Part shown: one piece after another, positions 51,542 through 59,684 of the stretch | Layout of the letters: each line of letters starts with the position of its first letter | Position numbering within the stretch: the first letter of the stretch is position 1 | Assembly: GCA_002706265.1 (NCBI GenBank) | Contig: PAKU01000040.1 | Span: 36,713-100,712, forward strand | Direction of reading: 5' to 3' | DNA from: Polycyclovorans sp. | GTDB taxonomy: Bacteria; Pseudomonadota; Gammaproteobacteria; Nevskiales; Nevskiaceae | Length of the DNA stretch: 64,000 nt | Notes under the pieces: model-generated | Database searches by the model: none | What the model was told of the DNA's origin: nothing | Seen by the model: only the letters and a program-made list of their open reading frames with translations | Position numbers and translations under genes: made by a program

Positions 51542-53452
51542 ATGGACGGAACATCGCCCCAATGGGACCTGCTGCTGAAGAATGCGCGGGTCTTTGATGG
51601 CACCGGCGCGCCGGGTCTTGAAACCGATATCGCGATCCGTGACGGGGTGATTGCGGCCATCGCGCCCGATCTTTCGCCCCGGCAGGCCAAGCAGACCCTG
51701 GCGCTGGAAGGCCAGTGGCTCATGCCCGGCCTGCTCGACGTGCACACCCACTTCGACCTCGAAGTGGAGCTTGAGCCGGGTCTGCCCGAGGCCGTACGCC
51801 ACGGCACCACCACCGTCATTGCCGCCAACTGCTCGCTGGGCGTTACCTACGGGCATCAACGGCGCAATGGCGAAGACCCCATCGTTGACTGCTTTGCGCG
51901 TGTCGAAAACGTGCCCAAGCCGGTGCTGGCCAAAGTGGCCGATCAGTGCACCTGGACCACCTCGGCGGCCTATCTCGATCACTTTGACCGGCTCGCCCTG
52001 GGGCCCAATTTCGTGACCATGATTCCGCATTCGATGCTGCGCATCGAGGTGATGGGCCTGAAGGCCTCGGTAAGCCGTGACCCCACTGCCGATGAGCTGG
52101 CGCAGATGGAGGCGCTGCTCGAAAAGGGCATGCAGGAAGGCTACGTGGGCTTTTCGACCGATGGCCTGCCGTTTCATTTTCTCGCCAACCGGCCGCACAC
52201 CGACAAACAGATTCCCACCCAATTTGCCCCGTACCGCGAGCTGAAGACCCTCACCGATGTGGTGCGGCGCTGGGACCGTGTCTGGCAGGCCACGCCGCCC
52301 AAGGACGACAAGTTGGCCGTGGTGCGTCATTTTTTGCTCACCTCGGGCCGCCTGCACGGCAAGCCGCTGAGGGTGACGGCGGTGGCGGCGATCGACGTCA
52401 GCACCAACCGCTCCATCCTGAAACTGGGCCTGCTGCTGTCGAAGATTCTCAATTCGCGCCTGTTGCGGGGGCACTTCCGCCTGCAGGCACTGGCCGCGCC
52501 GTTCAAGACCTGGAGCGACGGCGTGATCACGCCGCTGTCTGAAGAGATTCCCGAACTGCGCCGGCTCAACGAGTGCGACCTGAACGATCGGCCCGCGCGC
52601 ATGGCCATTCTCAACGACCCGGACTGGGTCAAGGCCTACCGGCGCATGTGGTTCAAGGGCAAGCGCGGCTTCAATCTGGCCCACCTGCTGCGCCTGTTGA
52701 AACGTGAAGACATGGTGCTGTCGCGGCGCCTCGATGACATGACCATAGACCGCTGCCCGCAGCCGGAATGGAACAACACCCTGATGGAGACCGTGTTCCA
52801 GCGCCTGCAACGCTGGCAACGGGACGGGCTTGGCGCCGTGCCGCACGCCGAAGCCCAAGCGTTCGCGGGGTTTCCGAAGGGCTGCGACGACGCGGACTTT
52901 TTCCTGCACCTGCTGCGCATGTTCGACACCGAACTGCGCTGGACGACGGTGACGGCCAACCGGGATCCCAAGGTCGTGCGCGACCTGGTGTTCAACCCGC
53001 TGCTGCTGCCCGGCTTCAATGACAGCGGCGCGCACCTGACCAACATGGCCTTCTACGACGGCAACCTGCGCATGCTGAAAATCGCCCAGCAGGAGGGCCT
53101 GGCGCGGGTCGCCCATGCGGTGCATCGACTGACCGAAGAGCCGGCATCGTTGTTCGGGCTGGACGTGGGCGTGCTCAAGGTGGGCGCGCGGGCCGACCTG
53201 GTGGCCATCGATCCCGAAGCGCTTGCGGCCTACGACTCCGACGCCCACGTGCAGTACGTCTACCGCGATGCTTTCCAGCACCACCAACTGGTGAACCGCA
53301 GTGACGCGGTGGTGCGCTGCACCGTGATCAACGGCAAGATCGCGTGGCGCGACGGCGCTTACAGCGCGGCGTTCGGTCACGAGCGGTTCGGGCAATTGCT
53401 GCGCCACAAATCGCACCCGTCGGTCATCGCCGCCGGGCAACGCGCGGCCTGA
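51542..53452 (+). CDS. Amidohydrolase, N-acyl-D-amino-acid deacylase-like
   Basis: The 636-residue enzyme is an amidohydrolase-superfamily protein similar to D-aminoacylases. It has the metal-binding HTH in LLDVHTHFDLE (about 68-78), the HGTTTVIAANCSLG region, and late DSGAHLTNM with the catalytic Asp and a VLKVGARADLVAIDPE segment typical of the beta-sandwich domain. It is longer than classical D-aminoacylase (about 480), with extra helical sequence in the middle. The ATG at 51542 has GAGGAGA upstream. Substrate unknown. Confidence 0.8.
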   Translation: MDGTSPQWDLLLKNARVFDGTGAPGLETDIAIRDGVIAAIAPDLSPRQAKQTLALEGQWLMPGLLDVHTHFDLEVELEPGLPEAVRHGTTTVIAANCSLGVTYGHQRRNGEDPIVDCFARVENVPKPVLAKVADQCTWTTSAAYLDHFDRLALGPNFVTMIPHSMLRIEVMGLKASVSRDPTADELAQMEALLEKGMQEGYVGFSTDGLPFHFLANRPHTDKQIPTQFAPYRELKTLTDVVRRWDRVWQATPPKDDKLAVVRHFLLTSGRLHGKPLRVTAVAAIDVSTNRSILKLGLLLSKILNSRLLRGHFRLQALAAPFKTWSDGVITPLSEEIPELRRLNECDLNDRPARMAILNDPDWVKAYRRMWFKGKRGFNLAHLLRLLKREDMVLSRRLDDMTIDRCPQPEWNNTLMETVFQRLQRWQRDGLGAVPHAEAQAFAGFPKGCDDADFFLHLLRMFDTELRWTTVTANRDPKVVRDLVFNPLLLPGFNDSGAHLTNMAFYDGNLRMLKIAQQEGLARVAHAVHRLTEEPASLFGLDVGVLKVGARADLVAIDPEALAAYDSDAHVQYVYRDAFQHHQLVNRSDAVVRCTVINGKIAWRDGAYSAAFGHERFGQLLRHKSHPSVIAAGQRAA

Positions 53453-53518
53453 GCGCGACGCACGAACGTTCGGGCTGACCTGCTATGGTCGCCCGCCCAT
53501 TTACCGGTAATTGCCGCA

Positions 53519-54235
53519 ATGGCCATGACCAAGGCTTACAAGAACGACGCCTTTCTGAACAGCGAAAAGGCGCGTGGCATCCGCATTCTGTGTGAATACT
53601 CCGAGCCGGAGCAGCGCTTCGAACGGCTGGGCGTTCACAAGGGCGTCATCTTTTTCGGGTCGGCGCGCACCCGCTCGGTCGATGGCCGGCGTGACTTTTA
53701 CCGCGAGGCGGCCGACCTGGGTGAGCGGCTGGCGCGCTGGACGGTCGATACCCACCCCGAGAACGAACGCTTTCACCTCATTACCGGCGGTGGTCCCGGC
53801 ATCATGCAGGCCGGACACGAGGGCGCCGCGCGGGTCGATCGGCGGCTCAACATCGGGCTGAACATTTCACTGCCTTTCGAGCAGCACGTGAATCCGCATG
53901 TCGATGACGACCATGCGCTGGAGTTTCACTATTTCTTCCTGCGCAAGTTCTGGTTCCTCAAGCTCGCGCGCGCCGCCGTGATCTTTCCCGGTGGCTTCGG
54001 CACGCTCGACGAGCTGTTCGAGCTGCTGACCCTGACCCAGACCGAAAAATCGGCGCCGATGCCCATCATTCTTTACGGCAAGGCGTTCTGGACCGATCTG
54101 ATCAAGTTCGACGCCCTGGTGGAGCATGGGCTGATCAGCCCTGAAGACGTCCTGCTCTACAGCGTGCAGGACGATGTCGATTCGGCGTTCGAGTGCCTGC
54201 GCAGAGGCCTGGAGGCCCCGCCGATCGAGGCGTGA
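53519..54235 (+). CDS. LOG family protein (TIGR00730-like)
   Basis: The 238-residue protein is a LOG/lysine decarboxylase-like family member; characterised relatives hydrolyse nucleoside monophosphates such as cytokinin ribotides. The signature motifs are ITGGGPGIMQAGHEGA and PGGFGTLDELFELL. The ATG at 53519 follows a short intergenic region after the amidohydrolase. The substrate in bacteria of this type is not established. It converges on the small gene at 54257-54499. Confidence 0.88.
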   Translation: MAMTKAYKNDAFLNSEKARGIRILCEYSEPEQRFERLGVHKGVIFFGSARTRSVDGRRDFYREAADLGERLARWTVDTHPENERFHLITGGGPGIMQAGHEGAARVDRRLNIGLNISLPFEQHVNPHVDDDHALEFHYFFLRKFWFLKLARAAVIFPGGFGTLDELFELLTLTQTEKSAPMPIILYGKAFWTDLIKFDALVEHGLISPEDVLLYSVQDDVDSAFECLRRGLEAPPIEA

Positions 54236-54256
54236 CGCCGGGCGCGCGGCGCCTGC

Positions 54257-54499
54257 TTACTCGATGTCAAGATCGTCTTCGATCAGTGACCGCAGTCGGC
54301 GCTCTTCCTTGAGCCGCTCAACGTCCCGCCAGTCGCGCGTTTTGATCGCGGGAGGCGTGGGCTCGTCGATGTCGATCTCGTCGCCGTCACCTGCAAGGTC
54401 GTCGTCGGGCAGATCGTCGTAGTCTTCAGTGTTTTCGGCCGGTTTCGTGGCCGGCTTTGCGGCGGGTTTTTCAGCGGCTTTCTTGGGTTTGCGGGCCAT
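54257..54499 (-). CDS. PA3496-family small acidic protein
   Basis: The 80-residue product has a lysine/alanine-rich basic N-terminus (about 1-22), an acidic middle (YDDLPDDDL and GDEIDID) and a conserved-looking C-terminus DWRDVERLKEERRLRSLIED, which is the signature of the PA3496-like family described as putative envelope integrity proteins. No signal peptide or membrane helix is present. It is a single gene on the minus strand. Confidence 0.7.
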   Translation of the reverse strand: MARKPKKAAEKPAAKPATKPAENTEDYDDLPDDDLAGDGDEIDIDEPTPPAIKTRDWRDVERLKEERRLRSLIEDDLDIE

Positions 54500-54635
54500 G
54501 TCTGTCCGATGGAGGCGGCGGCGGATAAAGCATTCGGGCGGCTATTTAGCAGGGTTTTCCGCTTTCGGGAAGCCCTTTGCGTGAAACAGTTCGCGCCGCG
54601 CCGGTCGGCATACTCGGCGGCCAGGGCGCAGGCGC

Positions 54636-55406
54636 TCAGAACTGGTCTTTCCAGCCGCGGATTTCGGCAAAAACCTGTGCTTGCGTGGCCAGTGACCTGC
54701 CTGCCCTGGCGCGGGCGGCGGCCTGTACCGAAGGCTGGTCGGTGCGCAGAAACGGGTTGATTGCGCGCTCGCGGCCCAGGGTGCTGGGCAGGGTCGGTTT
54801 GCCCTGGTCGCGCAGGGCCTGGGCGTGGTCACGAAACGCCCTCAGCGTGGCATTGTTGGGCTCCACCGCGGCGGCGAAGCTCAGATTGGCAAGGGTGTAT
54901 TCGTGGGTGCAGGCCACCCGCGTGTCGGCCGGCAGGTCGGCAAGGCGGGTCAGCGACGCCAGCATCTCCTCGGGGGTGCCCTCGAACAGCCGACCGCAGC
55001 CGCCGCAGAACAGGGTGTCGCCGCAGAACAGCCAATCGTCCAGCAGGAAGGCGATATGCCCCAGGGTATGGCCCGGCACGTCGATGACACGCACCCGGCC
55101 AATGGGCAAGTCGAGCACGTCGCCGCCGCGGACCTCTTGGGTCAGGGTGGGGATGCGGTCGGCCTCGGCAGCCGGGCCAATGACCGGGCAGGGCGCGGCC
55201 TCCAGCAGCGCCGGGATGCCGCCGATATGGTCCGGGTGCCAGTGCGTGACCAGAATGCCGGCCAGCTGCCAGCCCCGCGCCTGCACATGCGCGAGCACCG
55301 GGGCGGCCTCGCCGGGGTCCACAACCCAGGCCGAGGCGCCGTCCGCCGCGGGCCAGCACCAGACGTAGTTGTCCTGCAGGATGGGAATGGCATGCGCGTG
55401 GGTCAT
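54636..55406 (-). CDS. gloB: Hydroxyacylglutathione hydrolase (glyoxalase II) GloB
   Basis: GloB hydrolyses S-lactoylglutathione to lactate and glutathione in methylglyoxal detoxification. The 256-residue metallo-beta-lactamase-fold protein has the metal motif THWHPDHIGG (about 55-64), the DVPGHTLGHIAF His, the GDTLFCGGCGRLFEG motif, and the C-terminal glutathione-binding tail (NPFLRTDQPSV). The ATG at 55406 gives the usual start before IPILQDNYVW; other in-frame starts lie upstream. It is divergent from the yafS-like methyltransferase gene, as in E. coli. Confidence 0.94.
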   Translation of the reverse strand: MTHAHAIPILQDNYVWCWPAADGASAWVVDPGEAAPVLAHVQARGWQLAGILVTHWHPDHIGGIPALLEAAPCPVIGPAAEADRIPTLTQEVRGGDVLDLPIGRVRVIDVPGHTLGHIAFLLDDWLFCGDTLFCGGCGRLFEGTPEEMLASLTRLADLPADTRVACTHEYTLANLSFAAAVEPNNATLRAFRDHAQALRDQGKPTLPSTLGRERAINPFLRTDQPSVQAAARARAGRSLATQAQVFAEIRGWKDQF

Positions 55407-55497
55407 GGTGCAGCTCATGAAAAAGGCGGAGCCCAAGCATATCGCGCCCCCCGTGACGCTTATCATGTGAGGCCCTTGCCGAAGGAGCACCGATTCC

Positions 55498-56220
55498 ATG
55501 GCCCAACATCCCGTTTCCCCGTTGCCCGGCCTGCGGCGCCTGCATCAGATGAGCGAGCACCACTTGCGCCAGGTGTTGCCCGAGCTGTTCGGCCGGCTGC
55601 TGGTGCAGGTGGGCGGTACCGAAGTGGCCGCTGCGATTCGCGATGCCGCGCTGATGCCCAGCGTGGTGATCGGCAGCCCGCGTTCGGCGCCCGCCGATGT
55701 CTGGTCGCAACTGACCGCGCTGCCCGTGCCCAATGCCTACGCCGATGCGGTGGTGCTGCCGTTCACCCTGGGTCAGTGCGGCGCGCCGCGCGAAGTGGTC
55801 CGCGAGGCGCACCGCGTGTTGAATGACCGGGGGCGGCTGGTGATCGTGGGCCTGAACCCCTGGAGCCCCTGGAACTGGCGCCTGCGCTGGGGCTGGTCGG
55901 CGCAACGGGTGCCGGTGCTGCGCAGCACGCCCTCGTTGCAGCGGTTGCGGGATTGGCTGGAACTGCTCGATTTCGAGGTCAGTGACGTGCTGCGGTACAC
56001 CCCCGGCTGGCGTGGCCTGATGGCGCTGCGTGACGGCGAGGGCGCGTGGCTGCGGCGCCTCATGCAACCTCTGCAGGGGGCTTACATATTGACCGCCCGC
56101 AAGCGGGTGATTCCGATGAACCGGCTGCCGCAATCTGTCCGCCAGCGCAGCCGTTCGGGCCTGGGCATGCCGGTGGGCGAGGGCGCCGCCGTGGCCCGCC
56201 TGCCCCAGCGCCCGCAATGA
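55498..56220 (+). CDS. SAM-dependent methyltransferase, YafS-like
   Basis: The 240-residue protein is a class I methyltransferase-like protein with the late Rossmann strands well seen ([22 protein letters not shown]) and the first SAM-binding glycine motif weak or absent. The position, divergent from gloB and upstream of rnhA and dnaQ, is the same as that of E. coli yafS. Function is unknown. Its stop overlaps the rnhA ATG (ATGA), so translation is coupled. Confidence 0.82.
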   Translation: MAQHPVSPLPGLRRLHQMSEHHLRQVLPELFGRLLVQVGGTEVAAAIRDAALMPSVVIGSPRSAPADVWSQLTALPVPNAYADAVVLPFTLGQCGAPREVVREAHRVLNDRGRLVIVGLNPWSPWNWRLRWGWSAQRVPVLRSTPSLQRLRDWLELLDFEVSDVLRYTPGWRGLMALRDGEGAWLRRLMQPLQGAYILTARKRVIPMNRLPQSVRQRSRSGLGMPVGEGAAVARLPQRPQ

Positions 56221-56675
56221 CCACCGCTCCGGATGCGTCCGACAAGGCCGTGGTGATCTACACCGACGGCGCCTGCCGCGGCAATCCCGGCCCCGGCGGC
56301 TGGGGCGCGTTGCTGATCTACGGCGACCGCAAGCGCGCGCTCACCGGCGGCGAGCCGAATACCACCAACAACCGAATGGAAATGATGGCCGCCATTCAGG
56401 CGCTCGAAGCTCTGAAATCACCGTGCGCGGTGACCCTGTTCACCGATTCGACATACGTCATGAAAGGGCTCACCGAATGGCTGCCGGGCTGGAAGCGGCG
56501 CGGCTGGAAGACCGCGGCGGGCGCGCCGGTCAAGAACCAGGACCTCTGGCAGCGGCTCGATGCCGCCTGCCAGCGCCACACCCTCGAATGGCGCTGGGTG
56601 AAAGGCCACGCCGGTGATGCCGGCAACGAGGCGGCCGATGCGCTCGCCAATCAAGGGTTGGAGGCGGCCCGATGA
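56217..56675 (+). CDS. rnhA: Ribonuclease HI
   Basis: RNase HI degrades RNA in RNA-DNA hybrids. The 152-residue enzyme has [20 protein letters not shown] (first catalytic Asp), the catalytic Glu in [10 protein letters not shown], Asp in [10 protein letters not shown] and the last Asp in [10 protein letters not shown], all in order. The basic protrusion handle ([12 protein letters not shown]) is present. It overlaps both neighbours by four bases in the yafS-like - rnhA - dnaQ operon. Confidence 0.97.
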   Translation: MTTAPDASDKAVVIYTDGACRGNPGPGGWGALLIYGDRKRALTGGEPNTTNNRMEMMAAIQALEALKSPCAVTLFTDSTYVMKGLTEWLPGWKRRGWKTAAGAPVKNQDLWQRLDAACQRHTLEWRWVKGHAGDAGNEAADALANQGLEAAR

Positions 56676-57391
56676 CGGTGGAGCGTGAACGACAGATCGT
56701 GCTCGACACCGAAACCACCGGGCTGGAGGTGGGCCAGGGGCATCGCGTCATCGAGATCGGCTGCATCGAGCTGGTCAAGCGGCGCTTCACCCGCAATGAC
56801 TTTCATCAGTATCTGAATCCCGAGCGTGAGATCGACGAGGGCGCCGTGGACGTGCACGGCCTGACCCCCCACTTTCTGGCCAGCAAACCGCGCTTCGCCG
56901 AGATTGCCCACGACCTGTGGGCCTACCTTGAAGGCGCCGAGCTGCTGATTCACAACGCGCCATTCGACGTCGGCTTTCTGGACTCGGAGTTCGCCAAGGC
57001 CGGCTTCGAGCGCAAGCTGAGCGAGGTGTGCCTCATCACCGACACCCTGGCGCTCGCGCGCCGGCAGATGCCGGGGCAGCGCGTGAGCCTTGATGCCTTG
57101 TGCAAGCGCTTCAGCGTCGACAATTCAGGCCGTGATTTTCATGGCGCCCTGCTCGACGCGCGTTTGCTGGCCGACGTGTTTCTGACCATGACCGGCGGGC
57201 AGTCTGACCTGGGTCTCGTGTCGGAGCAGGGCAGTCGCGGCGCCGCGCGCTTTGTCGACCAACTGGGGCCGTTGCCGCAGGTGGCGGTGCCGGTGGTGGT
57301 GCCCAGCGAAGCCGAATGGGCGGCGCACCGCGCGCGCCTCAAGGCCATGGCGAAGAAGGCGCCGGTGCGGTGGCAGAACGAAGGCGGCTGA
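56672..57391 (+). CDS. dnaQ: DNA polymerase III epsilon subunit DnaQ
   Basis: DnaQ is the 3'-5' proofreading exonuclease of the replicase. The 239-residue protein has the DEDDh exonuclease motifs: [10 protein letters not shown] (motif I), [14 protein letters not shown] (motif II) and [15 protein letters not shown] (motif III with His and Asp). A C-terminal tail (about 185-239) binds the polymerase alpha subunit in the family. It overlaps rnhA and ends the operon, converging on the ArsR-methyltransferase gene. Confidence 0.96.
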   Translation: MTVERERQIVLDTETTGLEVGQGHRVIEIGCIELVKRRFTRNDFHQYLNPEREIDEGAVDVHGLTPHFLASKPRFAEIAHDLWAYLEGAELLIHNAPFDVGFLDSEFAKAGFERKLSEVCLITDTLALARRQMPGQRVSLDALCKRFSVDNSGRDFHGALLDARLLADVFLTMTGGQSDLGLVSEQGSRGAARFVDQLGPLPQVAVPVVVPSEAEWAAHRARLKAMAKKAPVRWQNEGG

Positions 57392-57409
57392 TCGCCGCCG
57401 GCGGGGGCT

Positions 57410-58339
57410 TCAGCCGGGCCGGTGCGCGAGGGCGGTAACCACCTCGAAGTAGGGGGGGCGCAACTCTCGCGAGGTCACCCGGCAGGCGTCAACCTTGAGC
57501 TTGTTCGCAACCAGCAGTTTGCGCAGTGCGGCGGGCTCTATGCCCATGTTCAGATGGTCGTAGGCGACCATGGCCGCTTCATGCTGATGGGACTTGAGGG
57601 CGACCACCACCAGCCTGCCCTCGGGTGCCAGCACCCGACCGGCGGCGCGGATCACCTCGGCGGGTGTGCGACTGCAGGTCAAGGCGTGCATCACGAACAC
57701 GGTGTCGAAGCTGGCCTCTGCGAAGGGCAGGTCGTGCATGTCGGCGCAGTGAAACCGCACGTTGGCGTGCGCCGCCAGCCGCGCGCGACCGGCGGCGACC
57801 ACGGTCTCGCTGATGTCGACGCAATCGACCGACTCGGCTTCTTCGGCCAGCAATTCGGCGAGCACGCCATCCCCGCTGGCGACATCGAGGACCCGGCCCG
57901 GCGCGATGAGGCCGATCAGCCCGCGTGCCGTGGCCTCCCAGGTGCGGCCCGGCGAGTAGTGCACCTCCATGCGCCCGGCCACCGACTCGGCCCAGGTGCG
58001 TCCGTGCTTGCGGGCGAGAATGCATTCGGCCGCCCGTTCGCGGTCCAGCAGGGTTCGCGGATCATCCAGCCCTTGCCGCAACAGCGCCCAGACCGGGTGT
58101 GCCGCGCCGTCCTGCGACGCGCTGTAGCGTGCCGAGCCCGCGACGCGTTGATCCTGCACCAGGCCCGCGCGCTTCAGGCGGGCAAGGTGGGTCGAGACGC
58201 GGCTCTGTGCCAGTCCGGTGATGGTGGTCAGCTCGGCGGTGGTCAGCTCGAACTGTTCAAGCAGCAGCAGCAGGCGCTGGCGGCTGGCGTCGCCCAGCAA
58301 CTGGCACAGCTCGGTGCTTTGTTCGAGATTCAGGGGCAT
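57410..58339 (-). CDS. ArsR-type HTH fused to a SAM-dependent methyltransferase
   Basis: The 309-residue protein joins an N-terminal ArsR winged helix (about 5-85: LCQLLGDASRQRLLLLLEQF, then ELTTITGLAQSRVSTHLARL and a wing) to a class I methyltransferase (about 135-290) with motif I VLDVASGDGVLAELL and the FCADMHDLPFAEASFDTVF-like middle motif. This fusion is known from several proteobacteria, often near methionine genes, but the target is not established. The ATG at 58339 fits the HTH N-terminus. Confidence 0.85.
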   Translation of the reverse strand: MPLNLEQSTELCQLLGDASRQRLLLLLEQFELTTAELTTITGLAQSRVSTHLARLKRAGLVQDQRVAGSARYSASQDGAAHPVWALLRQGLDDPRTLLDRERAAECILARKHGRTWAESVAGRMEVHYSPGRTWEATARGLIGLIAPGRVLDVASGDGVLAELLAEEAESVDCVDISETVVAAGRARLAAHANVRFHCADMHDLPFAEASFDTVFVMHALTCSRTPAEVIRAAGRVLAPEGRLVVVALKSHQHEAAMVAYDHLNMGIEPAALRKLLVANKLKVDACRVTSRELRPPYFEVVTALAHRPG

Positions 58340-58418
58340 GCCGCGATTGTGACGTTTCCGTGACCGTGCCGCGACGCGCGCGGTCGCGGCGTCAGGGCGC
58401 AGCCGCCGACGCGTCGAC

Positions 58419-59108
58419 TCAGGTCGAGCGCGTGTCGTCGCTCTTGGTCTGGCCCTGCGCCGCCGCGTCCGCCTTGGCCTGCTCTTTGGCGAGCCGCTTG
58501 CCGCGCGACGTCGCCATGAAGGCGCGTGATTCCAGGTTGGGGCGAATCGCCTGCATGGCGGTGCCGACGCGAATGCGGGCGCTGTCGGCCATTTCACGCG
58601 CCTTGGTGTGGCCATTGAACAAGGGCGTTTTGACCGCCGTCTGCACGGCGCTGCCGGCTTTCATGGCCTTGGTTCTTGCCCCGTCGATGTGCGGCGCGGC
58701 CTGCTTCGAGAGGGCCGTGCCGGTCTTCTTGGCGGCTGCACTCACCTGCTTGGCCGCCTTCTGGGTGCTGGCCTTCGCTGATTTACCGGCGTCGCTGACG
58801 CGGCTGGAAGCCTTCTTGGCCATCGAAGGCGCCTTGGCTGCAGCTGGCTTGGGGGCGGCACGCGCGGGCGTGACGGGTGTCGCGGGCGTCTGGGCGCGGG
58901 TTTTCGTATTGATCTTTGTGGCCTTCGGAGGAGTTTCGGTCGTGGTCGGTGTTGTCGAGGCGGCTGCAGCCGGCTTCTCGGTCTGGGTCGGCGTTGCCGC
59001 CGGGCGGGTCTTGGTCAGTGACCTAGCGGCCTGCTCCGATCCCTTCTTGACGACCTTCTTCAGTGCGCCGAGCAGCCCTGAGCCTGATGTCTTACGCGTT
59101 GTCGCCAT
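58419..59108 (-). CDS. Lysine/alanine-rich histone H1-like protein
   Basis: The 229-residue product is dominated by Lys, Ala and Thr, with repeated AAKK, AAAK and PAAAKAP-type motifs (about 55-150) typical of histone H1-like or AlgP-like nucleoid proteins. The last third (about 155-229) is less repetitive (FNGHTKAREMADSARIRVGT). The low-complexity composition supports DNA binding but not a specific family. The ATG at 59108 was chosen because the upstream frame to 59228 is unlike the rest. Phasin-like or structural roles are alternatives. Confidence 0.6.
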   Translation of the reverse strand: MATTRKTSGSGLLGALKKVVKKGSEQAARSLTKTRPAATPTQTEKPAAAASTTPTTTETPPKATKINTKTRAQTPATPVTPARAAPKPAAAKAPSMAKKASSRVSDAGKSAKASTQKAAKQVSAAAKKTGTALSKQAAPHIDGARTKAMKAGSAVQTAVKTPLFNGHTKAREMADSARIRVGTAMQAIRPNLESRAFMATSRGKRLAKEQAKADAAAQGQTKSDDTRST

Positions 59109-59684
59109 GGAGATCACCCTGTTCGAGACGCCCGTGTAGGTCCTGCGGGCGATGGCGGCGCTTCGGGGCCACCGCGATGGCCGTTGCATGACCGTCGCCG
59201 CCGGTTGCAGGTTCGAGCGCCTTGACAAACCTGAAAAATCGAGGCAAGAAGTCTAGTGGCCTAACGGCCCAAAGTCAAAAAACCGTCGCCTTATCACCCG
59301 TTTGGCGTCTTTTCCCGACAGATGACGCCATCGAACGCGCAAGCACTGCGCCCCATGGGGCCTGCTGGCGGGCATCACTCCTGGGGATCGCCAGCCGCGA
59401 TTGCCATCAGTTGGCGATCACTTGATCGAACTTGATGAGCGCGGTGCATGGAGGCCTTGCCGCACCCCCCTCGTGACCCGACGCCCGGTGCGGGTAAAGC
59501 CTCACAAAGCTGCAAAAAATAGGCCTTGCAGCCTAATGATCGTTTTGTTAAGTTGCGGTAAATTAAGTTCTGTGCCGAAGACGCCGGTAACAGAACAACG
59601 TTTCACACGCGGTACATTCCGCCTACCCGCCAGATGACAAGAATTATTGTCGGGTACGTATTTTCTGGACGAGAGCCACTAAGC
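59109..59684. other. 576-base gene-free region with inverted and diverged direct repeats
   Basis: No coding sequence or known RNA is recognised. Structures seen are a perfect 12-bp palindrome GCCCCATGGGGC (59350-59361), an 8-bp inverted repeat GATCGCCA / TGGCGATC (59386-59393 and 59412-59419), and two related stretches, TGACAAACCTGAAAAATCGA (59223-59242) and TCACAAAGCTGCAAAAAATA near 59502-59521. The last 150 bases are relatively AT-rich and probably contain the RND gene promoter. Confidence 0.55.

Noticed and set aside
50372..53440. 1,022-codon minus-strand frame antisense to ilvE and the amidohydrolase
   Set aside because: Composition is His/Gln/Arg-rich as expected of antisense frames, and the plus-strand genes have full motifs.
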